DNA of 64,000 nucleotides, taken from assembly GCF_006442315.1 (NCBI RefSeq), contig NZ_VFVY01000018.1:103999-167998 (forward strand), written 5' to 3'. Numbering within the stretch: the stretch's first letter is position 1; each line of letters begins with the position of its first letter. Both the position numbers and the translations under genes were made by a program. This document shows positions 19,693 to 28,099 of the stretch, piece after piece. The notes under the pieces were generated by a model. The model was not told where the DNA came from and made no database searches. It worked only from the letters and a program-made list of their open reading frames with translations. This DNA is from Mesorhizobium sp. B2-3-4. Its GTDB lineage: Bacteria; Pseudomonadota; Alphaproteobacteria; Rhizobiales; Rhizobiaceae.

Positions 19693-20715
19693 CTACAGCG
19701 GCGCGTGCGCCTCGCGGAACGATACCAGCTTGCGGCGGCTTTCGTCCCACAATGCCAGTTTGACGCAGCGCAGGCTGTCGAGCAGCGTGACGCGGCCGAT
19801 GCCGCGCAACTCGGGATAATCCCGCAACACTTCCTGCAGCCGGTAGCCGGGCACCTTGGCGGAGAGGTGGTGGACGTGATGCACGCCTATATTGCCGGTG
19901 AACCAGTTCAGCAGCGGCGGCAGGTCGTAATAGGACGAGCCGTGCAAGGCGGCACGCTGGAATTCCCATTCCTCGTCCTTAGCCCATTCCGTCTCTTCGA
20001 ACTGATGCTGGACGTAGAAAAGCCAGACACCGGCCGAACCGGCGAGAATGACGATCGGCAGATGGACAACCAGGAACGCCCCGGGACCGACGGCCCAGAT
20101 CAGGAGGGCAGCCGCCAGCGCGATGGCGAGATTGGTGGTCATGGATGATACCCAGGGCGTCAGGCCACCGCGCATCATGCCGATCGGCAGCCTCTGCGAA
20201 AAGATGAACAGCCAGATCGGCCCGAGACCGAACATCACCAGGGGGTGGCGATAGAGCCGGTAGGCCAGACGGCCACGCCAGGACATGCGCCGGTATTCTG
20301 CCACGGTCAGCGTCCTGATATCGCCCATGCCGCGTTCGTCGAGATTGCCGGCGCTGGCATGATGCACGGCGTGGGCACGCCGCCAGCAATCGTAGGGCGT
20401 CAGCGTCAGGATACCCAGCGCGCGGCCGATCCAGTCATCTGCGTAGCGATTGGCGAAGAAGGAGCCATGCCCGCAATCGTGCTGGATCATGAAAATCCGC
20501 ACCAGGAAGCCGGCCGCGGGCAGTATGAGGATCAGGCCCCACCAGTGACCATAAGCATAGGCCGCGGCAGAGAGAGCCCACAGCGTGACGAAAGGAATGA
20601 GGGTGATGGCGAGTTCAAGTGCGCTGCGCCGCCTATCAGGCTTCTTGTAGCGCGCCAGAATCTTGAGCCAGGCGCGCTTGCTGTTGGCCGCCACTTCGGG
20701 GGAAATCATGTTCAT
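19693..20715 (-). CDS. Fatty acid desaturase
   Basis: Membrane di-iron desaturase (FA_desaturase family), 340 residues, which inserts a double bond into acyl chains of membrane lipids. The three histidine boxes are present: HDCGH (in QHDCGHGSF), HAVHH, and HHVHH near the C-terminus (IGVHHVHHLS). Four or more hydrophobic segments flank them (about residues 40-60, 62-82, 190-215). It resembles the omega-6/omega-3 acyl-lipid type rather than the acyl-CoA type. Regiospecificity cannot be deduced. Start at 20715; an ATG two codons later (20709) is nearly as good, and no strong ribosome-binding site distinguishes them. Confidence 0.88.
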   Translation of the reverse strand: MNMISPEVAANSKRAWLKILARYKKPDRRRSALELAITLIPFVTLWALSAAAYAYGHWWGLILILPAAGFLVRIFMIQHDCGHGSFFANRYADDWIGRALGILTLTPYDCWRRAHAVHHASAGNLDERGMGDIRTLTVAEYRRMSWRGRLAYRLYRHPLVMFGLGPIWLFIFSQRLPIGMMRGGLTPWVSSMTTNLAIALAAALLIWAVGPGAFLVVHLPIVILAGSAGVWLFYVQHQFEETEWAKDEEWEFQRAALHGSSYYDLPPLLNWFTGNIGVHHVHHLSAKVPGYRLQEVLRDYPELRGIGRVTLLDSLRCVKLALWDESRRKLVSFREAHAPL

Positions 20716-20831
20716 CAGGAAGCATAGGCGGAGCCGCCTCGCTCCCGCAAGGCGTCAATCACATGAAATTACTGTGTGTAAATGTCGCGCGATGAACGGG
20801 ACCTGGTCGATGGAAGCTCCGGTCACGCGGC

Positions 20832-21032
20832 CTATCGACGCCTGCCGGCGGCAGCGCTGGCTCCCATGCTTTCGAGGCGGTCAAGCTGGTCCCTGAACCG
20901 ATCAGGAATGTCCGTTTCGGTGCGAAAGGTCGGCAAGGTGCGCAAGAAACGCTTTGTCGCCTCGGTGCCGAACTGGCGCCTGATTTCGGCAGCGAGCCGT
21001 TCCACCTTTTCACCTTTGTGGTTGGTCGTCAT
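20832..21032 (-). CDS. Small hypothetical protein
   Basis: A 66-residue charged, probably helical protein: MTTNHKGEKVERLAAEIRRQ, then FLRTLPTFRTETDIPDRFRDQLDRLE and a basic tail. It has no signal peptide or membrane segment. The start at 21032 has ACAGGA upstream; the longer frame to 21104 adds unlikely residues. It is divergent from grpE and on the same strand as the desaturase, separated by 116 bp. Similar small proteins occur in rhizobia without a known role. Confidence 0.5.
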   Translation of the reverse strand: MTTNHKGEKVERLAAEIRRQFGTEATKRFLRTLPTFRTETDIPDRFRDQLDRLESMGASAAAGRRR

Positions 21033-21200
21033 GTCAGAAATCCTGTGTCGGCTTCGAAACTCCTCCAGCAAGGGAATGGTTCCTCCATCACACGATCGTG
21101 GCAAGCAAAGCCGGTGGTTAAGGTAAAATTTGACTTAAAATCGAAGTATCGAGCCTGGCTCCGATCCAACCTGCCGGAAGGCGCCCGCTGTCGCTTACCC

Positions 21201-21229
21201 CTTGATTTTTGGCTCCCAAACCTCGATAT
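21201..21229 (+). promoter_or_regulatory. RpoH-type promoter of grpE
   Basis: CTTGAT (21201-21206), a 17-bp spacer and CGATAT (21224-21229) match the alphaproteobacterial heat-shock form CTTGA-N17-(C)NATAT closely. The predicted leader to the grpE ATG at 21272 is about 35 nucleotides. The likely heat-shock sigma factor dependence follows from family knowledge of grpE. Confidence 0.55.
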
Positions 21230-21271
21230 CGGGCACAAAATCCACACCATTCGAGATGACGGGAAACGGCG

Positions 21272-21904
21272 ATGAGCGACCAGGCAAAAGACGAACGCGC
21301 GCCCAGCGAAGCCGAGGCGGCCGAGGCCAATGCCGAGCGCACGGAAGGCAGCATTGACGGCGATTATGAAGCGCTTGTGCGGCTGCTGAAGGAAAATGAA
21401 GAGCTGAAGGACCGGGCGCTGCGCGTCGCGGCCGAGATGGAGAACCTGCGTCGCCGCACGGCGCGCGACGTTCACGACGCGCGCACCTATGCGGTGGCGA
21501 ATTTCGCCCGTGACATGCTGTCGGTGTCGGACAATCTGCGCCGCGCGCTGGACGCCATTCCCGCCGAGGCCAAGGCGTCGGGCGATGCCGGCTTCAAGGC
21601 GCTGATCGAAGGCGTCGACCTGACCGAACGCGCCATGCTGTCGGCGCTGGAACGGCATGGGGTCAAGAAACTTGCCCCCGAAGGCGAGAAGTTCGATCCC
21701 AATTTCCACCAGGCGATGTTTGAAGTGCCCAATCCCGATGTCCCGGCCAACACCGTGGTCCAGGTGGTGCAACCCGGCTATTCGATCGGCGAGCGGGTGC
21801 TGCGCCCGGCCATGGTCGGCGTTGCCAAGGGCGGCCCGAAAATCGCCGCCGAGGCGCCGGTCGAACCCGGGCCGGTCAATGAGCAGGCCGAGAAGGATGC
21901 ATGA
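21272..21904 (+). CDS. grpE: Nucleotide exchange factor GrpE
   Basis: Cochaperone that releases ADP from DnaK in the DnaK-DnaJ-GrpE cycle. The 210-residue product has an acidic disordered N-terminus (to about 30), a long coiled-coil helix (ENEELKDRALRVAAEMENLRRRTARDVHDAR) and the C-terminal beta domain with EGEKFDPNFHQAMFEVPNPDVPANTVVQVVQPGYSIGERVLRPAMVGVAKG, the family signature. The tail is Glu/Pro-rich. dnaK, dnaJ and hrcA are not next to it. It stands alone behind its own heat-shock-like promoter and is followed by a palindromic element. Confidence 0.97.
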   Translation: MSDQAKDERAPSEAEAAEANAERTEGSIDGDYEALVRLLKENEELKDRALRVAAEMENLRRRTARDVHDARTYAVANFARDMLSVSDNLRRALDAIPAEAKASGDAGFKALIEGVDLTERAMLSALERHGVKKLAPEGEKFDPNFHQAMFEVPNPDVPANTVVQVVQPGYSIGERVLRPAMVGVAKGGPKIAAEAPVEPGPVNEQAEKDA

Positions 21905-21905
21905 T

Positions 21906-21973
21906 AGCGAATAGGGAGTAGGGGGCAGATACTAATCTGCGGCTTCGTGCTATTGCCCTACTCACTATTCGCT
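21906..21973. repeat. Palindromic element between grpE and TRIC gene
   Basis: Outer arms of 18 bp (21906-21923 and 21956-21973) match at 17 of 18 positions, and an inner perfect hairpin GCAGAT-ACTA-ATCTGC (21925-21940) sits between them. The element begins two bases after the grpE stop codon and ends 13 bp before the next ATG. This resembles short dispersed palindromes (REP-like) of rhizobial genomes. It could act as a terminator or mRNA stabiliser; its copy number cannot be judged here. Confidence 0.7.
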
Positions 21974-21986
21974 ACTCGCTGATCTC

Positions 21987-22619
21987 ATGAACCCCATCGC
22001 CCTTCTCGATTATGCCGGCGTTGCCGTCTTCGCGGCGACAGGGGCGTTGGCGGCGTCGCGCAAGCAGCTCGACATTATCGGCTTCCTGTTCCTGGCCAGC
22101 GTTACCGGCATCGGCGGCGGCACGCTTCGCGACGTCATCCTCAATCTGCCGGTTTTCTGGGTTGCCAACTCCAGCTACGTGCTGATCTGCGCGGCGGTCG
22201 CGGTGCTGGTGTTCTTTGGTGCCCACCGTGTCGAATCCCGCTGGAAATGGCTGCTCTGGCTCGATGCGATCGGGCTGGCGGCCTTTTCGGTGATGGGCGC
22301 GGCCAAGGGGCTGGCGATTACCGGCTCACCGGTCGTCTCGGTCATCACCGGTATGCTCACCGCAACGTTCGGGGGCATCCTTCGCGATCTGTTGGCGGGT
22401 GAACCTTCCGTGCTGCTTAGGCCTGAAATTTATGTCACCGCCGCCCTCGTGGGCGCCGGCGTCTTCACGGCCGGGGACGCTTGCGGCCTGCCGTCGCTGG
22501 TTTCCAGCCTTGCGGGATTTGCGGCCGCCTTGATGGTGCGCGGTGGGGCCCTCAAATTCGGCTGGTCGTTTCCATCCTACAAAAGCCGGCCCGGCAGGCG
22601 GCCCGAGGACATTCCGTGA
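21987..22619 (+). CDS. TRIC-type cation channel (UPF0126)
   Basis: A 210-residue inner membrane protein of UPF0126 (YicG/YadS), the bacterial homologues of trimeric intracellular cation channels. Seven hydrophobic segments are predicted, with the duplicated signature GIGGGTLRDVIL (about residue 49) and GGILRDLLAGEPSVLL (about 130). The C-terminus is Arg/Pro-rich. The start lacks a strong ribosome-binding site because the palindromic element occupies the upstream region. It is convergent with the MmcQ gene with a single base between stop codons. The physiological ion is not known. Confidence 0.88.
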   Translation: MNPIALLDYAGVAVFAATGALAASRKQLDIIGFLFLASVTGIGGGTLRDVILNLPVFWVANSSYVLICAAVAVLVFFGAHRVESRWKWLLWLDAIGLAAFSVMGAAKGLAITGSPVVSVITGMLTATFGGILRDLLAGEPSVLLRPEIYVTAALVGAGVFTAGDACGLPSLVSSLAGFAAALMVRGGALKFGWSFPSYKSRPGRRPEDIP

Positions 22620-22620
22620 T

Positions 22621-23004
22621 TCAGTCCCTGGCTTCCTGCCAGGTCTTGATCAGCGTCTTCGACGCCTGCCTGAGCCAGGCCTGCTCGATGCGATGGCGCA
22701 GTTCATCGGGCGCTATTTCGCCAAGTCTCACCAGCAGCGCCGGCCACCCCTTATAGTGGTCAGTCTCGAAATAGATTGAAGGCGCTGCTTCCAGCAGCAT
22801 CTCCTTTTCGTCGAGCGGGCACGTCAGGACGATCGTTTCGGCATCCTTGACCCGCGCGATCAGTTTCTTGCCGACCTTGAGTGCCGGCGTTCCGTAGGAT
22901 GTCGTCTCGACGATTTCCGATAGACCGGCGGACGCGCGCCGCAACGTGGCGAGGGCAGCGGAAAGATCGCCTTCAAGCGGCAAAACGCTGGCCTTCGCCG
23001 CCAT
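22621..23004 (-). CDS. MmcQ/YjbR family DNA-binding-like protein
   Basis: A 127-residue protein of the MmcQ/YjbR family with the double-wing fold, often annotated DNA-binding on structural grounds. Conserved pieces are VETTSYGTPALKVGKKLIARVKDAETIVLTCPLDEKEMLLEAAPSIYFETDHYKGWPALLVRL and the C-terminal AWLRQASKTLIKTWQ. The gene overlaps the olsB 3' end by 32 bp on the same strand, so it is probably the second gene of an olsB operon. Its role is unknown. Confidence 0.85.
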   Translation of the reverse strand: MAAKASVLPLEGDLSAALATLRRASAGLSEIVETTSYGTPALKVGKKLIARVKDAETIVLTCPLDEKEMLLEAAPSIYFETDHYKGWPALLVRLGEIAPDELRHRIEQAWLRQASKTLIKTWQEARD

Positions 23005-23860
23005 AATAATTGACGTAGCGGGCGCCGATCTCCTTGACCGGCATCACGACGAAGACGTCGACGGTCGAGAACTCACGATCGATGACGCAACCGTCGCCGA
23101 TGCGGGCGCCGACGCGCAGATAGCCCTTGACCAGAGGCGGCATCGCCGCGATCGCCGCCTTGGTGTTGACCGCCTCGATCGGCATCAGGTCCATCGGGCA
23201 GTAGCGCCCGGACACGGCGCGCACGTCCCAGGCCGAATTCGTGCGGCAGTGATGGGCGAGATAGGTGAGCGCCTCGGCATGCGCCGCCGGCACGGTGCCG
23301 TGGAAGGAGGCGCAGCCGGTCATCACGCCGATTTCGTAGTGATTGATGTAGGCCCAGATGCCTTGCCATAGCGCCTCGATGGTGCGCTTCGAGCGGTATT
23401 CGGGCAGAACGCAGGAACGGCCAAGTTCGAGAAAACGCTGGCCGGGATGGCGGGCGATGAGCTTGGTCAGCTCGAATTCGCCTTCGGAATAGAAGCCTCC
23501 TGCCGCAGCCGCGATTTCTTGCCGCAGCAGCCGATAGGTGCCGACGATACGGCGATGTTCGGGACCGGAAATCGAATTGTCGAAGACAAGCAGGTGATCG
23601 CAGAGCGGATCGAACCGGTCGGCATCGCGGCGGTCCTGCACCTGGAACAGGTCTTTCCTGGCGCCGAGCTCGTCATAGAAGACGCGGTAGCGCACTTCCT
23701 GCGCGGCCGCGATCTCCGCCTCGTTGCGGGCAAGCCGCACTTCGAGATTGCCGATACGGCCGAGCGCTGCGCCTTTTATGACGGAATCGACATTACGTCC
23801 GGCGAGCAAGGCGCTGCTGGCGTTCGGCCGAGTGTCACATTCCGGCATAACTGTATGCAC
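22973..23860 (-). CDS. olsB: Ornithine lipid N-acyltransferase OlsB
   Basis: Acyltransferase that moves a 3-hydroxyacyl chain from acyl carrier protein onto the alpha-amino group of ornithine, giving lyso-ornithine lipid, a membrane lipid made by rhizobia under phosphate limitation. The 295-residue product matches the OlsB/GNAT-like family: LEVRLARNEAEIAAAQEVRYRVFYDELGA, then FDPLCDHLLVFD, FLELGRSCVLPEYRSKRTIEALWQGIWAY and GVMTGCASFHGTVP. Its partner olsA is not in the window. The gene has the 230-bp AT-richer intergenic region upstream. Family identity is secure; phosphate regulation is inferred. Confidence 0.9.
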   Translation of the reverse strand: MHTVMPECDTRPNASSALLAGRNVDSVIKGAALGRIGNLEVRLARNEAEIAAAQEVRYRVFYDELGARKDLFQVQDRRDADRFDPLCDHLLVFDNSISGPEHRRIVGTYRLLRQEIAAAAGGFYSEGEFELTKLIARHPGQRFLELGRSCVLPEYRSKRTIEALWQGIWAYINHYEIGVMTGCASFHGTVPAAHAEALTYLAHHCRTNSAWDVRAVSGRYCPMDLMPIEAVNTKAAIAAMPPLVKGYLRVGARIGDGCVIDREFSTVDVFVVMPVKEIGARYVNYYGGEGQRFAA

Positions 23861-24090
23861 GAGTGATTCTCCTTCGAGCCATCCCTCTTGGCACGGGGAT
23901 ACGGTGTAGGTGCAACAGGATTGTGACAGTACCGTGATACGGCGTCGCGGGCAATACTTCGTCGGCTGGGGAAAACGGTCAACCGGCTACGTTGCGTCAC
24001 GCGACGCATGCCGCGTTGCGTTCGCACGCGCCGAAAGCAGGACGATTTTGCGGTGGCCCGGATCAGCCACGCGCCGGCAAAAAAAGCGGC

Positions 24091-26385
24091 TCAGGCCGCG
24101 ACCTGACCCTCGACGGCATTGACCAGCGCGTCGGGGTCGAGCGGCTTGGTGACGAAGCCGCTGGCGCCGTGGGCCAGCACCGCATGGCGGGTCTTTTCCT
24201 GGCTATCGGCAGACAGCACCATGATCGGCACCGGCGGCACGGAGGCCTCCTCCTCATGGCGGCGGATCGCGGCAATGGCATCCAGCCCGTCCATGACCGG
24301 CATGTGCAAATCCATCAGCACCACGTCGAAGCGGCGGGTACGCCCGGCGCCGGTGACTGCCTCGACGGCGGCCTTGCCATTGCCGACCACCTTGACGCGA
24401 TGGCCGGCCTTCAACAGCGTTGCCCGGGCCAGCATGGCGTTGATGTCGTTGTCCTCGGCAATCAGCACGGACAGGCCCTGCTGGCGTTCGCCGGAGGCGC
24501 GCGGTGCCGGAGCGCGGCGCTTCTCCGGCTGTGGCGGGGCGAGCACGGGGGCATGGCTGCTCAAAAGGACACGCAAGAGTGTTGCTCCACGCACCGGCCT
24601 GGCAAGGAATGTCGCGTAGCCGCTGGCACGAAACTCGCCGAGCATGCCGCGGTCGGTGGGGGCGATCAGCGTGACGGCCTCGCAATCGGAGAAGCCATGC
24701 TGGCGAAGCCGCTTGAGCAGCCTTCCGTCGCTCTCCTCCATGGCCGCGTCGACCAGCAGCACGTCGCAGCCTTCAGCGAAGGATGCGGCCTGAGCCACCG
24801 TGGTGGCGATGCCGGCCGCGCCGCCATTGGCGCGGATGGTGCGGGCGATGGCGTCGGCCTCGACGGCGTTCTTGGACAGGATCACGGCGCGCCGGCCGGC
24901 AAGCGCGTTCAGCCTGCCCTGCGGCGGCTCGGTTGCCGATATGGCCGGGATCTCGAAGACGAATTCCGATCCCTGGCCAAGCCGGCTGGAAACCGAGATC
25001 GTGCCGCCCATGGCTGCCACCAGGCGCTTGGAGATGGCAAGCCCAAGCCCGGCGCCGCCATGCGTGCGTGTCGAGGTGCCGTCGGCCTGCTCGAACTCCT
25101 CGAAGATGCGCTCCATGTCCTCGTCGCGCAGGCCGGGACCGGTGTCGGCGATGGTGAAGCAGATGCGGTCCGTGGTCTCGGTGCGGGCGCGCGCGACGCT
25201 GACCAGCACGCCGCCATTGTCGGTGAACTTGATGGCATTGCCGATGAGGTTGAGCAGCACCTGCCTGACCCGACCCGGGTCTGCGGTGATCAGCTGCGGC
25301 ACGTCCGGTTCGACATGGCAACCGAGGCCGATGTTCTTGGCGAAAGCGCGCGCGGCCATCAATTCGATGATGTTGTCGGCGATCTCGCGCACCGACATGG
25401 GCTGCGGCTCGGGATCGAAGCGCCCGGCCTCGATCTTGGAATAGTCGAGCAGGTCCTCGATCAGGGCAAGCAAGGCGCTGGCCGAGGTCGAAATGGCGCC
25501 GACATAGGTCTGCTGTTCCGGCGACAGGCTGGTATCTGCGAGCAGCCTGGCCATGCCCATGATGCCGTTCATCGGCGTGCGGATTTCGTGGCTGACGGTG
25601 GCGAGGAAACGCGACTTGGCCTGGCTTGCGAACTCGGCCCGCTCGCGCGCCGTGATCATCGACGATTCGGCGCGCTTGCGGGCGGTGATATCGCGGGCGA
25701 TGGCGCGGTGTGAGACGGCACCGCTGTCCTTGTCGCGCACCGACAGTTCGATCCACGAGAACCAGCGCGGGCCGGCGGGCGTGCGGATGGCGACGTCGGT
25801 GGAACTCAGGCACTCATGGTCGGAGAAAGCGGCGTCGGGAACGATGCCGACCTCGACGCCGAGTTCGGCCAGCGTCTTGCCGGCAAGGTCGCGCGGATCG
25901 CGTTCCACGAGGTCGGCGAACACCTTGTTGGCATAGACGATGTAGCCGTCGCGGTCACGATGGATGACGAGATCGCCGAGCGCGTCGATGAGACCGCGGA
26001 AGCGCTCCTCGCTTTCCTGCATCTCCCACATGCGGTCGGCCAGCGTCTCGATCTCGGCACGGTTGCGCGCGGTGGTCTCGTCGAGCAGCACCGTGCTGCG
26101 ACGCAGGCTGCGTCTGGCGTGGAGATGCAAGGCCAGGCCGGCAAGGCCGGTTACCAGCAAAGCGAGGCTGATGAAAACCGGGGCTCCGGTGAGATACGAA
26201 AGCCCGGCCAGCACCATGACTGCCATGAAGGTCAGGAACGGCAGACCTTCGCGCCTCGCCGGCTGCTGATCGGGCACCAGCGGCGGCGCGGCGATAAGGC
26301 GCCGCGCCGATGCCGGCGCTTGCGCCGCTACCGCATCGATGTCGTCGCCAGCGTCGGCCTGTTGGCTGTCGGATTCCGCGATCAT
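24091..26385 (-). CDS. PAS hybrid sensor histidine kinase/response regulator
   Basis: Membrane-bound hybrid kinase of 764 residues that autophosphorylates on a histidine and passes phosphate to its receiver. Order: acidic cytosolic lead (1-45); two membrane helices (about 50-65 and 70-88) with almost no periplasmic loop; a coiled linker; PAS domain (126-238, DLVIHRDRDGYIVYANKVF); HisKA with FLATVSHEIRTPMNG (His266); HATPase_c with NLIGNAIKFT and DTGPG. A degenerate receiver lies at about 500-610. A full receiver then ends the protein, LIAEDNDINAML to VVLMDLHMPVMDG (Asp692). The tiny periplasmic part implies an intramembrane or cytosolic signal. It is upstream-unlinked to a regulator but lies beside olsB. 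Confidence 0.92.
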   Translation of the reverse strand: MIAESDSQQADAGDDIDAVAAQAPASARRLIAAPPLVPDQQPARREGLPFLTFMAVMVLAGLSYLTGAPVFISLALLVTGLAGLALHLHARRSLRRSTVLLDETTARNRAEIETLADRMWEMQESEERFRGLIDALGDLVIHRDRDGYIVYANKVFADLVERDPRDLAGKTLAELGVEVGIVPDAAFSDHECLSSTDVAIRTPAGPRWFSWIELSVRDKDSGAVSHRAIARDITARKRAESSMITARERAEFASQAKSRFLATVSHEIRTPMNGIMGMARLLADTSLSPEQQTYVGAISTSASALLALIEDLLDYSKIEAGRFDPEPQPMSVREIADNIIELMAARAFAKNIGLGCHVEPDVPQLITADPGRVRQVLLNLIGNAIKFTDNGGVLVSVARARTETTDRICFTIADTGPGLRDEDMERIFEEFEQADGTSTRTHGGAGLGLAISKRLVAAMGGTISVSSRLGQGSEFVFEIPAISATEPPQGRLNALAGRRAVILSKNAVEADAIARTIRANGGAAGIATTVAQAASFAEGCDVLLVDAAMEESDGRLLKRLRQHGFSDCEAVTLIAPTDRGMLGEFRASGYATFLARPVRGATLLRVLLSSHAPVLAPPQPEKRRAPAPRASGERQQGLSVLIAEDNDINAMLARATLLKAGHRVKVVGNGKAAVEAVTGAGRTRRFDVVLMDLHMPVMDGLDAIAAIRRHEEEASVPPVPIMVLSADSQEKTRHAVLAHGASGFVTKPLDPDALVNAVEGQVAA

Positions 26386-26528
26386 GCGAAATCCTTTGCC
26401 AGACAGAGATTATGGAAAATTGCGGCGGATCGTTCGAATTTTAGCGATAGGGCGTTTTTGCCCTGGCGGTGACGGATTTGCCGGCCGATGTGGCAATTCC
26501 GCCCCGTGTCCGAAATCCCCTGGCCGGG

Positions 26529-27518
26529 TCACATGTCGACGACGACGCGGCCGCGGATCTTACCCTCGACGATGTCGTGCGCGGCGCCGATGATGCCGTC
26601 GAAGCCAATGGTCGTGGACAGGCTGGCGAGCTTGTCCACATCGAGATCGGCGCCGATGCGCCGCCAGGCTTCGAGGCGCACGGCCTTCGGCGCCATCACC
26701 GAATCGATGCCGAGGAGCGAGACGCCACGCAGGATGAAGGGCGCCACGCTCGACGGCAGATCCATGCCGCCAGCCAGGCCACAGGCAGCGACCGCCCCGC
26801 CATAGGAGGTCATCGACAGGACGTTGGCCAGCGTGTGGCTGCCGACCGAATCGATGCCGCCGGCCCAGCGCTCCTTGGCCAATGGCTTGGCGGGCTGGCT
26901 GAGCTCCTCGCGCGATATCACTTCGGCGGCGCCAAGGTTGATCAGATAAGGGCTTTCGGCGTTGCGGCCGGTCGAGGCAATGACATGGTAGCCGAGACTG
27001 GACAGGATCGAGACCGCGACCGAACCGACCCCGCCGGCGGCGCCCGTCACCACGACCGGACCGCGGTCGGGCAGGATGCCGTGCCGTTCCAATGCCATGA
27101 CGCAAAGCATGGCGGTATAGCCGGCGGTGCCGACCGCCATGGCGTCATGCGGGCTCATGCCTTCCGGCAGCGGCACCAGCCAGTCGCCTTTGACGCGGGC
27201 GCGCCCGGCATAGGCGCCGAAATGCGTTTCGCCAACGCCCCAGCCGTTGAGGATGACCTTGTCGCCCTTGCGCCAGTCGGAATTGGAAGAGGAAATCACG
27301 GTACCGGCGAGATCGATGCCCGGTACCAGCGGCCATCGGCGGATCACCGGCGCCTTGCCCGATATGGCCAGCCCGTCCTTGTAGTTCACTGTCGTTGCCT
27401 CGACCGCGATGGTGACGTCGCCCTCCATCAGGTCGGCCTCGGTGAGATCGGTCACGGCGACCGACTGCTTCTTCTCGGCATCGCGTGAAACGAGGATGGC
27501 TCTGAAGGTTTCGGACAT
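26529..27518 (-). CDS. acuI: MDR oxidoreductase, acrylyl-CoA reductase type
   Basis: NADPH-dependent medium-chain reductase of the YhdH/AcuI group, which reduces acrylyl-CoA to propionyl-CoA. The 329-residue product begins FRAILVSRDAEKKQSVAVTDLTEADL as in AcuI, has the GroES-like VNYKDGLAISGKAPVIRRWPLVPGIDLAGTV segment and the cofactor loop VVVTGAAGGVGSVAVSILSSLGY. It ends RGRVVVDM, the usual family terminus. It lacks structural-zinc cysteines. The start at 27518 follows GGAG; the longer frame to 27707 overlaps lspA and is rejected. It is 52 bp downstream of lspA on the same strand. Confidence 0.85.
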   Translation of the reverse strand: MSETFRAILVSRDAEKKQSVAVTDLTEADLMEGDVTIAVEATTVNYKDGLAISGKAPVIRRWPLVPGIDLAGTVISSSNSDWRKGDKVILNGWGVGETHFGAYAGRARVKGDWLVPLPEGMSPHDAMAVGTAGYTAMLCVMALERHGILPDRGPVVVTGAAGGVGSVAVSILSSLGYHVIASTGRNAESPYLINLGAAEVISREELSQPAKPLAKERWAGGIDSVGSHTLANVLSMTSYGGAVAACGLAGGMDLPSSVAPFILRGVSLLGIDSVMAPKAVRLEAWRRIGADLDVDKLASLSTTIGFDGIIGAAHDIVEGKIRGRVVVDM

Positions 27519-27570
27519 CGTTTTCTCCGCGAACTTGCTGGGGGGACTGTGCGGCGATGGCCGCCCGGGG

Positions 27571-28083
27571 TCAATCCTTGGAAGGCTTGGCGTCCGAAGG
27601 CTTGGCGTCCGACGGGTTGGACTCGCGCCGCCAACCGATGAGTTCGTCGAAGACGACCAGTGCCGCGCCCACGGAAATGAAGGCATCGGCGAGGTTGAAG
27701 ACGGCAAAGGACCAGACCGGCGTGTGGAACAGGATGTAATCGATGACGTGGCCGTAGACGGCGCGGTCGATCAGATTGCCCAATGCGCCGCCGATGATCA
27801 GGGCAAAGCCGATGCGGGCGATGACATGGCCCGGTGGGGTGCGCGTGGCGAGGTAGAGCACGAAAGCGACGACCAGCACGGCGATGACCACCAGCCCGGT
27901 GTCGCCGAAGGAGGAGAACATCGAGAAGGCTATGCCGGTGTTGTAGGTGCGAAACAGCGCTAGGAACGGAAGCAGGTCGAGCTTCTCCTGAAAAGGCAAG
28001 CCGGCCTCGACCAGCGTCTTTATCCATTGGTCGAGCGCTATCGCGACGATGACGAGCAGCGCGTAGGGAGACCATGATTTCAC
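27571..28083 (-). CDS. lspA: Signal peptidase II (lipoprotein)
   Basis: Aspartic protease in the inner membrane that removes signal peptides of diacylglyceryl-modified prolipoproteins. The 170-residue product has four helices and the family motifs ALDQWIKTL, RTYNTGIAFSM, GALGNLIDRAVYGHVIDY (one catalytic Asp) and FAVFNLADAFI (the second). The end carries a short tandem repeat of PSDAK encoded by a 15-bp duplication at 27581-27610. Length is standard (about 160-170). It is preceded by the TrmH-like rRNA methyltransferase gene on the same strand and followed by acuI. Confidence 0.95.
   Translation of the reverse strand: MKSWSPYALLVIVAIALDQWIKTLVEAGLPFQEKLDLLPFLALFRTYNTGIAFSMFSSFGDTGLVVIAVLVVAFVLYLATRTPPGHVIARIGFALIIGGALGNLIDRAVYGHVIDYILFHTPVWSFAVFNLADAFISVGAALVVFDELIGWRRESNPSDAKPSDAKPSKD
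27581..27610. repeat. 15-bp tandem duplication in the lspA 3' end
   Basis: GAAGGCTTGGCGTCC occurs twice head-to-tail (27581-27595, 27596-27610) with a degenerate third copy after. It adds the repeated PSDAK residues to the LspA tail and keeps the frame. Such in-frame tracts can vary in copy number between strains. Confidence 0.8.
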
Positions 28084-28099
28084 GATTGGGCAACCCTCA

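Noticed and set aside
23992..25713. 573-residue plus-strand open frame
   Set aside because: It is the antisense of the hybrid histidine kinase, whose domains are unmistakable.
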